DNA from: Polluticoccus soli
Lineage (GTDB): Bacteria; Bacteroidota; Bacteroidia; Chitinophagales; Chitinophagaceae
NCBI RefSeq assembly: GCF_029269745.1
Contig: NZ_JARJHT010000002.1
Location: 62,001 to 126,000 of the forward strand
Length of the DNA stretch: 64,000 bases
Direction: 5' to 3'
Shown here: positions 28,989 to 37,928 of the stretch, one piece after another
Position numbering within the stretch: the stretch's first letter is position 1
Layout: every line of letters starts with the position of its first letter
Made by a program: the position numbers and the translations under genes
Notes under the pieces: generated by a model
The model's database searches: none
Told to the model about the DNA's origin: nothing
What the model saw: only the letters and a program-made list of their open reading frames with translations

Positions 28989-29873
28989 ATGGCACAGGAT
29001 CGCTCAAATAAGAATCTTCAAAAAGCCGTACTTCAAAACAAGGACTTTGGCTCTACCAGCTTTTCGGGCAGCGACCTTCGTGGTGCTGACTTCACAGGAT
29101 CAAATCTCACGGGGGCCGACCTTTCAAACGTAAAAACAGGCATCCGGCCAATCTATGTGGTTGCAATATTTATCATTGCATTGGCGATTTCGCTGGTGTC
29201 TGGTTACATAGCAGCAAAAGCAAGTTTAACCATTAGAGGGATGCTTGATGATGTGAGCGGTAAAATAAGATTGGCCGGCATTATCAGTCTCGTGATCGTT
29301 GCATTTAGCTTCTTGTATGCTTTGCGGAGAGGCGGTAACAAAACCATTCTGCATGTTATTATTCCCGTCATTATTGCCATGGCAATAATCGCAGCCGTAT
29401 TCAGGTGGTCGGGAGTAGGTACGGGCATTGGTGCTTTTTACATTGCATTCACCGTCGTCTTTGTGGTAGTAATGATCTACATCGGAACTGTTGCCAGGGC
29501 TGCAGCCGGAAACCTGTCAAACATACTCTTCGTAATTGTGGCAGTAGCAGGTGGGATATTAGGCAAAAGCATTACAGGCGGTATAGGGCCGGTGATACTT
29601 GCTGTAGTATGCGCGTTGTTGAGTAAAAGAGCATTAAATAACGTAAAGCACTTTGCTTTATTGAGGAGGGTGATATTCTTTATGACCACGCGCTTTGGCA
29701 CCTCTTTTCGCAACACAAACCTCACAAACGCTGACTTCTCCAACTCCGTATTACGCAATACAGACTTTAGCGGTGCCAACCTTACCGGAGCTAAGTGGGG
29801 TAGCTCAAAAAAAGTGAATTGTAAGATCAACGACGAGATCGTAACCGACAAAAAAAAGAAGAAACATGGCTGA
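28989..29873 (+). CDS. Membrane protein with pentapeptide repeats at both ends
   Basis: 294 residues. The N-terminus has pentapeptide repeats (FSGSDLRGADFTGSNLTGADL, about residues 20-45). Six or so membrane helices follow (IRPIYVVAIFIIALAISLVSG to LAVVCALLSKR), then a second pentapeptide block (FRNTNLTNADFSNSVLRNTDFSGANL, about 240-270) and a lysine-rich tail. The two blocks, each too short alone for a stable helix, could stack into one quadrilateral beta-helix on the cytoplasmic side; this is inference. Function unknown. It overlaps the DUF202 gene by 8 bp. Confidence 0.8.
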   Translation: MAQDRSNKNLQKAVLQNKDFGSTSFSGSDLRGADFTGSNLTGADLSNVKTGIRPIYVVAIFIIALAISLVSGYIAAKASLTIRGMLDDVSGKIRLAGIISLVIVAFSFLYALRRGGNKTILHVIIPVIIAMAIIAAVFRWSGVGTGIGAFYIAFTVVFVVVMIYIGTVARAAAGNLSNILFVIVAVAGGILGKSITGGIGPVILAVVCALLSKRALNNVKHFALLRRVIFFMTTRFGTSFRNTNLTNADFSNSVLRNTDFSGANLTGAKWGSSKKVNCKINDEIVTDKKKKKHG

Positions 29874-30252
29874 AAAAGAAAGCATACCGGAAAAAGAAGC
29901 ACTTACCAGTACCGACCTTGCTTACAGGCGAACAGTTATTGCCGAGGAGAGAACATTGATGGCATGGATCAGGACTGCCTTGTCGCTCATTTCTTTTGGA
30001 TTTACGATCTATAAAATATTCAGCGAAACAGAGAAGGAGGCCGATCATCATTTGACTGCGAGAGCAGTGGGATTAATTATGATCGGCATGGGCCTTCTTG
30101 GGCTTTTGCTGGCACAAATCGACCACCACAAAGCCATCAAGATCCTAAAACAAGAGCATCCGGTCAGACAAAGGACCGTTGCGGGTGTAATGGCGTTATT
30201 GGTCTGGATATTCGGCCTGTTTCTATTTTTGGCAGCTTTGTTTAGGAACTAG
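29866..30252 (+). CDS. DUF202 (YidH-like) membrane protein
   Basis: 128 residues with three membrane helices. The hallmark is RRTVIAEERTLMAWIRTALSL near the N-terminus, followed by GFTIYKI. DUF202 proteins occur widely in bacteria and yeast, with no firm biochemical role. The start ATG lies inside the end of the preceding gene (8-bp overlap), so translation is coupled. It is the last gene of the sulfatase island. Confidence 0.9.
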   Translation: MAEKESIPEKEALTSTDLAYRRTVIAEERTLMAWIRTALSLISFGFTIYKIFSETEKEADHHLTARAVGLIMIGMGLLGLLLAQIDHHKAIKILKQEHPVRQRTVAGVMALLVWIFGLFLFLAALFRN

Positions 30253-30742
30253 TAGCAACTTGACACAAGTCTTTTGTGTGGCAATCTGTGTCTGGCAGGT
30301 TGTAATAGTTTTGCATCGGCGTCTGAAAACTAAGTTGTACACGCGACCTGTTTTTTTATTTTTTTTCTCTAAAGCATTTACACAAAATGAGTTAATGTCA
30401 CACGTAACAAAAAGACAATAAGCGGCTGTTCGTTTTTCAAAAAAACTATCTTACTTTCGATTCCTCACACCAAAATTTACCGCATGAAAACGATCACCAC
30501 ACACTTCCGACGATATTTATTTCTCTGTACAATTACAACCGGTCATAGCTATTAGCTACAATACATGCAAAGCATGTGACGTGTCCTGTCTTGTGTAATT
30601 GAATCACCTGTTTCGCTACTACAAAGCATACTAACCCGTTTTAGTTTTTACATACTTGTTTTCTTTCACCCGCATGCGGGTGTTGGGAAGTAGTCTGCCC
30701 TATATCTCAAAACTATTTTCACTCATAAAAACAACCATCAAC
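30253..30742. other. 490-bp intergenic region between the island and the two large unknown genes
   Basis: It holds a weak hairpin just after DUF202 (ACACAA/TTGTGT, about 30270-30285), T-rich runs and an imperfect TTACTTTCG that could be a -7 box at about 30450. There is no convincing gene; a 23-codon frame MKTITTHFRRYLFLCTITTG at 30484 is too short to support. Confidence 0.45.
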
Positions 30743-32584
30743 ATGAGCGCCAATCAATCAAACCTCTCCGATCCTAAGTATGGATACGACATGGTAGTTG
30801 CCACTACCCAGGCTTCAGTAAATGCCACAATGCAGGAATGGCTTTCAAAGTACACCGGTGCACCGTTTACCCAAGCCTATGTGTACGATCCTACGCACCA
30901 GTACAGCCCTAATGGTATTGCGCTGACCGACTTTGAACAATTGAAGAAAGATGTCGGGTTCGATCCTTTCACTATCCCCGACAAAACAGCAACTACAGAC
31001 CAGCGTATTGCAAAACTGCTGGACAAGAAATTCATGTTTGCCTTCCAGATCGAGATAGGCATGCCTGATTTTCCTGCTGAAAAAATCCCGCCTGTTATAC
31101 AGTTCAACAAAGAAGGTTCTTATGTAACCTATAACATGGTGTGCAAAACATTTAAGATAATCGTTATCGAGCCAGGTCTATATGGTCCAGCATCGTGGAT
31201 CAACCTGTCGCAGGACACTGCTGATGCTCCATGGGTATTCAGCTTTACTATCGATCTTGATCTGCGCAACGATAATATCAATAACCATTTCAGCACCCTG
31301 CCACCAGAAACCCAAAGGGAGATCAAGAACCTGGGCCAGGATATGTTCAGCGTACAGCAGCTGTTCTTAGACCTGAACGCAGCAGGTCTTAGCGATAGCA
31401 TCACTATAAGCGGACTGGATAAGACCAGCCAGGCTTATATGGTGCTGACACAGGTGTTCCTGAACAAATACCTTGCTGACATCGCTAAGAACGGCGGCAT
31501 CATGCTGGGTTATAGCGTTGTTTCGCAACAGCCTTTCCCGCAAAATGTATCTATCATTCCAACCAACCTGAACTTCGAGATATCGTCTTACAAGGACGCA
31601 AAAGGACAGGCTACGGCAGACTATCCAGCATATACGCTCAACTACCTGATCATGTCGAAGGGCAGGCCTATGCCGTCGCCAACACAGTTTGCATGGAACT
31701 GGGTGGAGAAAGATCAGACCACACAATACGCAGGTGTTATGTCTGTTAACAGGGGGACGTTTATCCAGTTTTTGCACGACATATTGTCGCCATCGCTGAG
31801 GAATCTTGCCAAAGTTCCCGGAACGTCTTATAGCGTTAACTGTATCAAATGCAGCTTCGGGTGGAATTATAACACCGACCAGTCGGCACAGGCATTCAAC
31901 ATTGTGCAAAACGGTGGGTCGCATGTGCTCACTTATAGCTACAGCAAAAGCTCTTCGTCAAGCGACAGCATCTATTGCGGTCTGTGGGGTGTATGGGGTA
32001 ACATCGGCGCAGACTATTCTGTTCAGTCAGATGTATACCTGCAAGGCACTACCATCAGGATAGAAACAACGCTTACCATGCACATGCACCTGAATGTATG
32101 TGGCGGTGTAACCGATGGAAACTTTGTAAAGAAGAAACTGGTGGATATTTACACCATAGGTGTCGATGCGCAAGGCCGCATCTCAGTAAGCCAGGCCACG
32201 CCACAGATCACAGATATGTCAGACGCTGTTAATCCTGACGGATGGTCTAAGTTCGTTACCCTAGGCCAGATCAACAGCGCAGTTGACAACGTGAAAAATT
32301 CTGTTACCGGTTGGATAGACGGTTTCCTTGCCAGCGACTCTGCAACTATCGCTGCTACATTGAACGGCTCTAATGGTTGGGTATTCCCAGGCGGTAAGAC
32401 TTACTCGTTCCTGAATGCGCAGTTCTCAGATGCACAGGATCTCGTAGCCAATGTACTCTATATTGCTCCAACAGCAACTAAGGCAGAAAGGGCTGCATTG
32501 CTGAAAGGACTTCCAGTGGAGTTGGCAAAACTGGTGGCACCCGCAAAAAAAGCAACTGCAGAAGCAGAAACCGAATTAGCATAA
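30743..32584 (+). CDS. Unknown 613-aa protein, P47/TULIP-like by eye
   Basis: Start is ATG 30743 (MSANQSNLSDPKYGYDMVV); an in-frame start 87 nt upstream adds a poor lead. The segment YGYDMVVATTQASVNATMQEWL looks like the beginning of clostridial P47/OrfX-type TULIP proteins (tubular lipid-binding, found in botulinum neurotoxin clusters). Further on there are alternating beta segments, NWNW-like strands (FAWNWVEKD, SFGWNYNTD), a Ser-rich stretch SYSKSSSSSDS and a C-terminal Ala/Glu helix. There is no signal peptide or membrane helix, so it is cytosolic or exported by a non-Sec route. It is paired with the 1168-aa gene 109 bp downstream. The TULIP reading is an inference; I cannot confirm it. 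Confidence 0.6.
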   Translation: MSANQSNLSDPKYGYDMVVATTQASVNATMQEWLSKYTGAPFTQAYVYDPTHQYSPNGIALTDFEQLKKDVGFDPFTIPDKTATTDQRIAKLLDKKFMFAFQIEIGMPDFPAEKIPPVIQFNKEGSYVTYNMVCKTFKIIVIEPGLYGPASWINLSQDTADAPWVFSFTIDLDLRNDNINNHFSTLPPETQREIKNLGQDMFSVQQLFLDLNAAGLSDSITISGLDKTSQAYMVLTQVFLNKYLADIAKNGGIMLGYSVVSQQPFPQNVSIIPTNLNFEISSYKDAKGQATADYPAYTLNYLIMSKGRPMPSPTQFAWNWVEKDQTTQYAGVMSVNRGTFIQFLHDILSPSLRNLAKVPGTSYSVNCIKCSFGWNYNTDQSAQAFNIVQNGGSHVLTYSYSKSSSSSDSIYCGLWGVWGNIGADYSVQSDVYLQGTTIRIETTLTMHMHLNVCGGVTDGNFVKKKLVDIYTIGVDAQGRISVSQATPQITDMSDAVNPDGWSKFVTLGQINSAVDNVKNSVTGWIDGFLASDSATIAATLNGSNGWVFPGGKTYSFLNAQFSDAQDLVANVLYIAPTATKAERAALLKGLPVELAKLVAPAKKATAEAETELA

Positions 32585-32615
32585 TCATATTACCACTCCC
32601 CAAAGACAAGGAAAG

Positions 32616-32640
32616 GGCAGTACAATCGTACTGCCTCTCT
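32616..32640 (+). terminator. Hairpin between the two large unknown genes
   Basis: GGCAGTAC/GTACTGCC with a 4-nt loop, followed by a pyrimidine tract (TCTCTTCCTG) rather than pure T. It could be an attenuator setting different levels of the two proteins. Confidence 0.45.
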
Positions 32641-32693
32641 TCCTGTCGCCTTATTTGATCTATCATTTCATTTACTCAAAAAAACTAAACGCT

Positions 32694-35600
32694 ATGTCTA
32701 CAAATAAGCTCACCTACTCTACGGAGATGATGGTAAATTTTAAACAAGTAAATGTCGTATCACCTCAAAAAAAATTCCAGGCTTTGCAAACTGCAGACGG
32801 CTTCTCGCTGCTGTTTTCTATAAGCACTAATGGCATATTTTATCTTACCGAACAATTGGCTGGCGACTCAACCGGCTGGCAACAAATAGACCTGAGCAGC
32901 GATCTGAAAACTGCTCACGCTGGTGCAGCAGTAACAGCCAAAAATTTCGCGGTTTCACAAAACCTGGAGAGCGGTAAGCTTGATATGGCTCTTGCCATAA
33001 CTGTAGGCGGTAAAGATTATCTCTACCTCTCGCTTAATAATGAATCGAAAACTGGTTCCATCACTGCAGAATCGGTTATGTGGACGGTGATGCCTTACGA
33101 TGATCCCGCTCATCCTAACCTGACACTCGCTATTGAAAATATCTACATCGCTGATACAAAACGCGAAGAGTATATAGTAGTAGACATATCGAGGAAGAAC
33201 TATGCAAAGCCTTCCGACTTCCTCGATAGGTATTACATAGATTCGAAGAAAGCAAAAGGCAGGTATTGGAACAACATGGTGATGGGTGGCGATCTGGATC
33301 CGGGCATTACCAGTCGTCTTGGCCGCAAAGCAGGCGATAGGGTAGATGGTATATATACGCTGGGTAGCATCAATGGCACTACTGAATTGCTGTATGCGCC
33401 ACTCTATAATCCATGGAGTCCTGACGCACCGCCTACTGTTACTCGTTTGCAAGTGCCTCAAGGTGCAACTGCATTGGCGGTAACCGATGTAGGCAACAAT
33501 GCAACAGATCTGTTCGTGGCTGCGAATAAATCGCTGTACTATTTTGCAGCAGGCAAGCAAGACGATGGTGCTGCAGGTTGGCTCATTCAAACCAACGACC
33601 TGTTTGAAGGTGTGACCGATCTGTTTGCTTTTTCAACCGATGACAGGTATGTTGTTTGGGGCCTGAACCGCGCCGACCAGATATTCTATACATCGTGCCT
33701 GAAGCAGAACGTTACTATTCCCGCGCAGTGGACATTCCCAATGCCGATACTGACTGGCGTTGACCAGGTGTCGCCTTATATCAATGCTGCGGATAGTGCC
33801 AATACATTCTTCGCCGTTGCAGGAAATTCGCTGAAGAAAGTAACACAGTCGCCACAAACCAGTATCTGGGATTTCCAGGATATCGTACTTAAGGCGCCTG
33901 TTGAAGCAAAAGCAACCAGGTATAGTTCGTATACTACACGTATTGCGCTTACCGATGCCAACGATCAGCCCCTGGCTAAGACAGCGTTGAACCTGAGTTC
34001 CAACTCAAGGGTGCCTGTTTATATCAATCACCTGTATTATGTGATCACGGATACCCCGATCCCGGTATACACTGATGCTTCAGGATCTATTACTATAGTT
34101 GAACAACTGGAAGACATCGCAGGCGCGCGGTTTACTGTTACTGATGCCAGTGGTGCGCATGCAGAAATAAACCCAATGGACAAGCCATTTAACAAGCTTG
34201 CTGCACTAGACTCTTCAGACAAGCTGAAAGGCGCGAACATTGTTCGTCCTGATGGCTCTACTAAGAAGCTCGTTGCTGCTGATGTTAATGAGAGCGATCT
34301 CAAAGCTGTTGCTGCAGCCAATGTCAACCTGGCAAAAGCGTACACGGCTGCTGCAACCACAAGTGGCCGTAAACGTGGTCTGATGTTGATGGCAATGCCA
34401 ACTGGCCATACCATGCAGTTACAGGGTTTTGGTAACACAATCCTTGCTGATGTTGGTGATATCTTCCGTTGGCTGGAATCTGGTGTTGACTATGTATGGC
34501 ACCTTGTTGAAGATGCGGCTACAGGTTTCTGGCGCTTTGTGGTAACCATTGCGGGCAAGGTATACCAAGGCATTCTGGACTGCGTTGAAAAAGTAGTGAG
34601 CGCCGTAAGGTGGGTATACAACCTCATTAAAACAGCGATCGAAGACCTGATCAAGTATCTTGAATTCCTGTTTGAATGGAAAGACATCACACGCACCAAG
34701 CAAGTGATCAAGAACATCACCAAACTCTACCTGAAGAACGAGATCGACCAGATCGAAGTTGTAAAAGGGAAATTCAACGACGAGATACAGAACCTGGTTA
34801 AGACCATCAACAACTGGGCGGGCATCACCGACTGGAAAGGTCTTGGCGCAGCGGCTACATCACCAGCCAACGCAAGCTCGAAGCCAAACTCAGGTCAGGA
34901 TGCACCGGGCAACCTGCTGTCGTCGCATTTCCAGAACAACTCCAACAACATTGTTCAGAAGAATCGGAATACGTGGCCGACACCAGGTCAAACTCCGATA
35001 GATACGCTGCTGCTGGCGCTGAAGAACGAAGGCACGATACTGGATTCAGTTATCGACCAGTTCAGCAGCCTGGCTAACAGCTACCAGCAAATGAATCTGG
35101 AAGATATACTGAAGAGGGTAGTTGCTATCATTGCCGATGGCGTACTCGAAACAGTAGAAAATGTAGTAGACGCTCTGTTCGACATCGTATACGAATTGGC
35201 TACGGCTGCACTCAATTTGCTGGATACGCCGATCTACATACCTGTAGTGAGCGACATCCTCGAGTACTTCGGAGTGCCAAGCCTGTCTATGCTCGACCTG
35301 TTCTGCTGGATTACAGCGGTACCTGTAACTATTGGTTACAAGATCACCAGGAACACAGCTCCATTCGGTGATGATCAGTTCTCTAATTTGCTGATCAATG
35401 CTACCAGCTTTGCGCAAATAGTGGATGCGTTCAGGCAACCGCCGCGCGCAATGATGGTTGAAGAGGCGGGTCTCAAACTGCCTACCGACGGCGGTGGTAG
35501 TGATTTTGCCCTGGATTCTGACCTTGATGCACCTCCGACAATGGCTGCCCCTGCAGTTACTGCCGGCCCGATCACAATGCCGAAATCGGTATCGAGCGCG

Positions 35601-36200
35601 GTATATGTTACGGGGCACACAGCGTCTGGTTTCTTCACCCTGATGTCTTGCTTCGTATCCAGCTTTGAAGCTGCAGACGAAAGTCCTGAGAACGACTGGG
35701 GCATACCATCAGCTATCCTTGGTGTATTGAGCGCTGCTACTAATGGTATTGCCGGCGTATTGGTACCTAAGTACCCGATTGAGAATAAAGTGGTAAGCTG
35801 GATGAGTACTGCTACTACCGGTACAGTTATCCTCTGCAAACTGATCTTCAGCGGTCCCGCGCAAACGAAATTTGGCGCTGCTACAGGTGTTATGAAAAAC
35901 CTGAAAGCAGGCGACGGGCGTGCAACGGGAGCTGTTGTGAATACTATTCTCATCATACCCGCATTGGTATGTACCTGCTGGCATTTTTATGAACTGGCAC
36001 AGAAAGACGCGAGTGCTGAACGTTCTGCTGCTATTATAGATGAAACCAGCAACATGACATCTTACATTAGCCGCATTAGTTATTGTGTGGCCGTTAATGA
36101 CAAGGAACCTGAAACTAAAGCTATTGCCGTTGGAGTAATGGTAGTAGCCAATGTGTGCACAGCAGGCCTGCAAACTGCAGAAGCTATTGTTGGTGCATAA
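32694..36200 (+). CDS. Unknown 1168-aa protein: propeller-like N-half, amphipathic helices, hydrophobic C-end
   Basis: Start is ATG 32694 (MSTNKLTYSTEMM). No family is recognised. Residues about 10-420 are repeats of beta strands with FYLTEQLAGDSTGW, YLYLSLNN and YYFAAGKQ-type blades, like a beta-propeller. About 430-520 looks like an Ig-like insert (TRIALTDANDQPLAKTAL, VYTDASGSITIV). About 595-720 holds amphipathic helices rich in Trp and Val (WRFVVTIAGKVYQGILDCVE). About 830-900 gives further helices. The last 200 residues have several hydrophobic segments (FFTLMSCFVSSF, TILIIPALVCTCWHF). There is no signal peptide. This layout could be a pore or membrane-acting protein working with the gene before it; that is speculation. 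Confidence 0.6.
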   Translation: MSTNKLTYSTEMMVNFKQVNVVSPQKKFQALQTADGFSLLFSISTNGIFYLTEQLAGDSTGWQQIDLSSDLKTAHAGAAVTAKNFAVSQNLESGKLDMALAITVGGKDYLYLSLNNESKTGSITAESVMWTVMPYDDPAHPNLTLAIENIYIADTKREEYIVVDISRKNYAKPSDFLDRYYIDSKKAKGRYWNNMVMGGDLDPGITSRLGRKAGDRVDGIYTLGSINGTTELLYAPLYNPWSPDAPPTVTRLQVPQGATALAVTDVGNNATDLFVAANKSLYYFAAGKQDDGAAGWLIQTNDLFEGVTDLFAFSTDDRYVVWGLNRADQIFYTSCLKQNVTIPAQWTFPMPILTGVDQVSPYINAADSANTFFAVAGNSLKKVTQSPQTSIWDFQDIVLKAPVEAKATRYSSYTTRIALTDANDQPLAKTALNLSSNSRVPVYINHLYYVITDTPIPVYTDASGSITIVEQLEDIAGARFTVTDASGAHAEINPMDKPFNKLAALDSSDKLKGANIVRPDGSTKKLVAADVNESDLKAVAAANVNLAKAYTAAATTSGRKRGLMLMAMPTGHTMQLQGFGNTILADVGDIFRWLESGVDYVWHLVEDAATGFWRFVVTIAGKVYQGILDCVEKVVSAVRWVYNLIKTAIEDLIKYLEFLFEWKDITRTKQVIKNITKLYLKNEIDQIEVVKGKFNDEIQNLVKTINNWAGITDWKGLGAAATSPANASSKPNSGQDAPGNLLSSHFQNNSNNIVQKNRNTWPTPGQTPIDTLLLALKNEGTILDSVIDQFSSLANSYQQMNLEDILKRVVAIIADGVLETVENVVDALFDIVYELATAALNLLDTPIYIPVVSDILEYFGVPSLSMLDLFCWITAVPVTIGYKITRNTAPFGDDQFSNLLINATSFAQIVDAFRQPPRAMMVEEAGLKLPTDGGGSDFALDSDLDAPPTMAAPAVTAGPITMPKSVSSAVYVTGHTASGFFTLMSCFVSSFEAADESPENDWGIPSAILGVLSAATNGIAGVLVPKYPIENKVVSWMSTATTGTVILCKLIFSGPAQTKFGAATGVMKNLKAGDGRATGAVVNTILIIPALVCTCWHFYELAQKDASAERSAAIIDETSNMTSYISRISYCVAVNDKEPETKAIAVGVMVVANVCTAGLQTAEAIVGA

Positions 36201-36220
36201 CAGCGAAGTTTCGGTAAATA

Positions 36221-36250
36221 AAAAGCCGCCCCGTAAGGCGGCTTTTTTTA
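36221..36250. terminator. Bidirectional terminator between convergent genes
   Basis: AAGCCGCC/GGCGGCTT with a 6-nt loop, A-run before and T-run after, serving the 1168-aa gene and the small membrane gene opposite. Confidence 0.85.
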
Positions 36251-36592
36251 TTCATGATTATCTGCTTCGTTGTCGTCTTCTCGGGGTTTCTCAGGTAAGT
36301 TGCCTCGCATTTGCTCCAGTATGTACCTGATGAACAGGCATCCACCTACGCCGGTAAAGTATATGAAAATTACACGCAGGGGAGTGGGATGTATGAACAC
36401 AAAATCGGCTACCGATTTTTGATCCAGCGGGCCGCTGTAAAACAGGGCAATTGCTATAGTGCCGGCGATAAGCTCGCCGGTAAAAAAAGCGAGCAGCGTT
36501 AGTAATACCCATATGATCGTATTCAAACCTTTGGTTTTGGCGATCTGGGCATTTTTGTATGAGAAGAAAATACTTAACAGCAGCTCCGGCAT
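36248..36592 (-). CDS. Small membrane protein, unknown
   Basis: 114 residues from ATG 36592 (MPELLLSIFFSYKNAQIAKTKG), chosen because it begins 2 nt after the stop of the upstream PLP-enzyme gene, implying one transcript and coupled translation. Three hydrophobic segments (IIWVLLTLLAFFTGELIAGTI, VIFIYFTGVGGCLFIRYIL) and an acidic tail (EKPREDDNEADNHE). No family is recognised. Confidence 0.65.
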   Translation of the reverse strand: MPELLLSIFFSYKNAQIAKTKGLNTIIWVLLTLLAFFTGELIAGTIAIALFYSGPLDQKSVADFVFIHPTPLRVIFIYFTGVGGCLFIRYILEQMRGNLPEKPREDDNEADNHE

Positions 36593-36594
36593 TC

Positions 36595-37800
36595 TTAGAT
36601 ATTTTTCATGAACTCGGTAACGCTTTCCATTATGTGGCTGATCTGCTCGTTGTTCAGGCCATGGTGGCAAGCCAACAGCATACCGCCGCGCATTACTTTG
36701 TCTGCTTCAGGATATCCATTAGCAGAGGCTTTGTGAGCTTCGTGCTTAAAGCCCGGCTGACGGAGGATATTACCTGTAAATACTGTACGTGTCTGGATAT
36801 TGCGTTTCTCAAGGAAGATCTGCAGGTCGCGACGAATGAACGGCGCTGACTCGCGGATAGTTACCGCAAATGCCAGCCAACCTGTGCGTGAATCAGGCAG
36901 TTGCTTTGGCATAATGAAATGCTCTTCGTACTGGCTGAAGAACTCGCGCATGCGGTTGTAGTTAGCAGTACGTGTATCGATATTCTGTGCCAGTTTGTTC
37001 AACTGTACGATACCGAATGCTGCACCCATTTCAGATGGCTCGATGTTGTAGCCTGGTTCTTCGAATACGAACTTGGCATCGTAAGGAATGCCTTCGATCT
37101 CTACGTTGAAACGGTTCTCGATCTTTTCAGACTCCACGAACAGGGAAGAGCTACGGCCCCAGCTACGCAGCAGGCGACCACGATCGTAGAACGCTTCTGT
37201 ATTAACGCAAAGCATACCGCCATTGCCCGCACAGTTGATGATGTGCGAACCATAGAAGCTGGTAGTGCTCATATCCGTAAAGCGACCTGAAGAAGCGCCG
37301 CCTATTTCAGCACCCAGTGTATCTGCTGAGTCTTCGAGCAGGAAGATGCCGTGTTTGTCGGCTATCTCGCGCAGCTTAGCCCAGTCGGGCAGGTTGCCTA
37401 TAAGGTTAGGGATGACCATCGCCTTGGTTTTTGGCGTGATCATTTCTTCCACTTTATTAACGTCAAGATTATAAGTGCCTTCTTCCACGTCAACAAAAGC
37501 CGGTACCCAGCCCTTTTTAACTAGTGGCGCTACTGTAGTAGAGAAGGTAAGGGCAGGAGTGATGATCTCAGTGCCCGGCTCATAATTCAGCAAGTCGGCA
37601 GCCAGGTACAAGGCCGAAGAGCCACTGTTGACCATAATGCCATATTTCTTAGCATAGAGTGCAGCAATGCGTTCTTCCATTTCGCGAACGTTCTTGCCCA
37701 TTTGGGTAGAGGTGCGCAGCACATTTACCACCGCGTCTATTTCTTCTTCACCATGAACGGTTTTTCCGTAGGGGACGTGAATGTAATCTGTTTGTACCAT
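36595..37800 (-). CDS. DegT-fold PLP enzyme, RfbH/ColD-like sugar dehydratase candidate
   Basis: 401 residues of the DegT/DnrJ/EryC1/StrS fold. In aminotransferases of this family a lysine in SFHPxK binds PLP. Here the aligned position is His186 in TSFYGSHIINCAGNGG, as in CDP-sugar 3-dehydrase E1 (RfbH) and ColD, which use PMP to remove a hydroxyl from a 4-keto sugar. The loop SWGRSSSLFVESEKIENRF stands where E1 has its 2Fe-2S cysteines, and has none, so ColD chemistry (dehydration without Fe-S) is the closer model. Other marks are NSGSSALYLAADLL and LLEDSADTLGAE. The substrate sugar is unknown and no 4-keto-sugar gene is adjacent. Confidence 0.8.
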   Translation of the reverse strand: MVQTDYIHVPYGKTVHGEEEIDAVVNVLRTSTQMGKNVREMEERIAALYAKKYGIMVNSGSSALYLAADLLNYEPGTEIITPALTFSTTVAPLVKKGWVPAFVDVEEGTYNLDVNKVEEMITPKTKAMVIPNLIGNLPDWAKLREIADKHGIFLLEDSADTLGAEIGGASSGRFTDMSTTSFYGSHIINCAGNGGMLCVNTEAFYDRGRLLRSWGRSSSLFVESEKIENRFNVEIEGIPYDAKFVFEEPGYNIEPSEMGAAFGIVQLNKLAQNIDTRTANYNRMREFFSQYEEHFIMPKQLPDSRTGWLAFAVTIRESAPFIRRDLQIFLEKRNIQTRTVFTGNILRQPGFKHEAHKASANGYPEADKVMRGGMLLACHHGLNNEQISHIMESVTEFMKNI

Positions 37801-37876
37801 CGTGTAAGATTAGACTGCGAATGTAATAGTTATGCAGCAATAATAAGTTAACAGTATCTGAAAATTGAATATGAAT

Positions 37877-37903
37877 GAAAAAGGCCGCCTGGAAAGGCGG
37901 CCC
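37877..37903 (-). terminator. Terminator after the M16 peptidase gene
   Basis: GGCCGCC/GGCGGCC, 6-nt loop, with a T run (TTTTT) after it on the minus strand. Confidence 0.85.
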
Positions 37904-37928
37904 GTACTATTAAAGCTCTAATTAAAAA

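Noticed and set aside
30484-30555. 23-codon frame starting MKTITTHFRRYLFLCTITTG
   Set aside because: It looks like a signal peptide start but stops after 23 codons with no continuing frame; not enough to call a gene or remnant.
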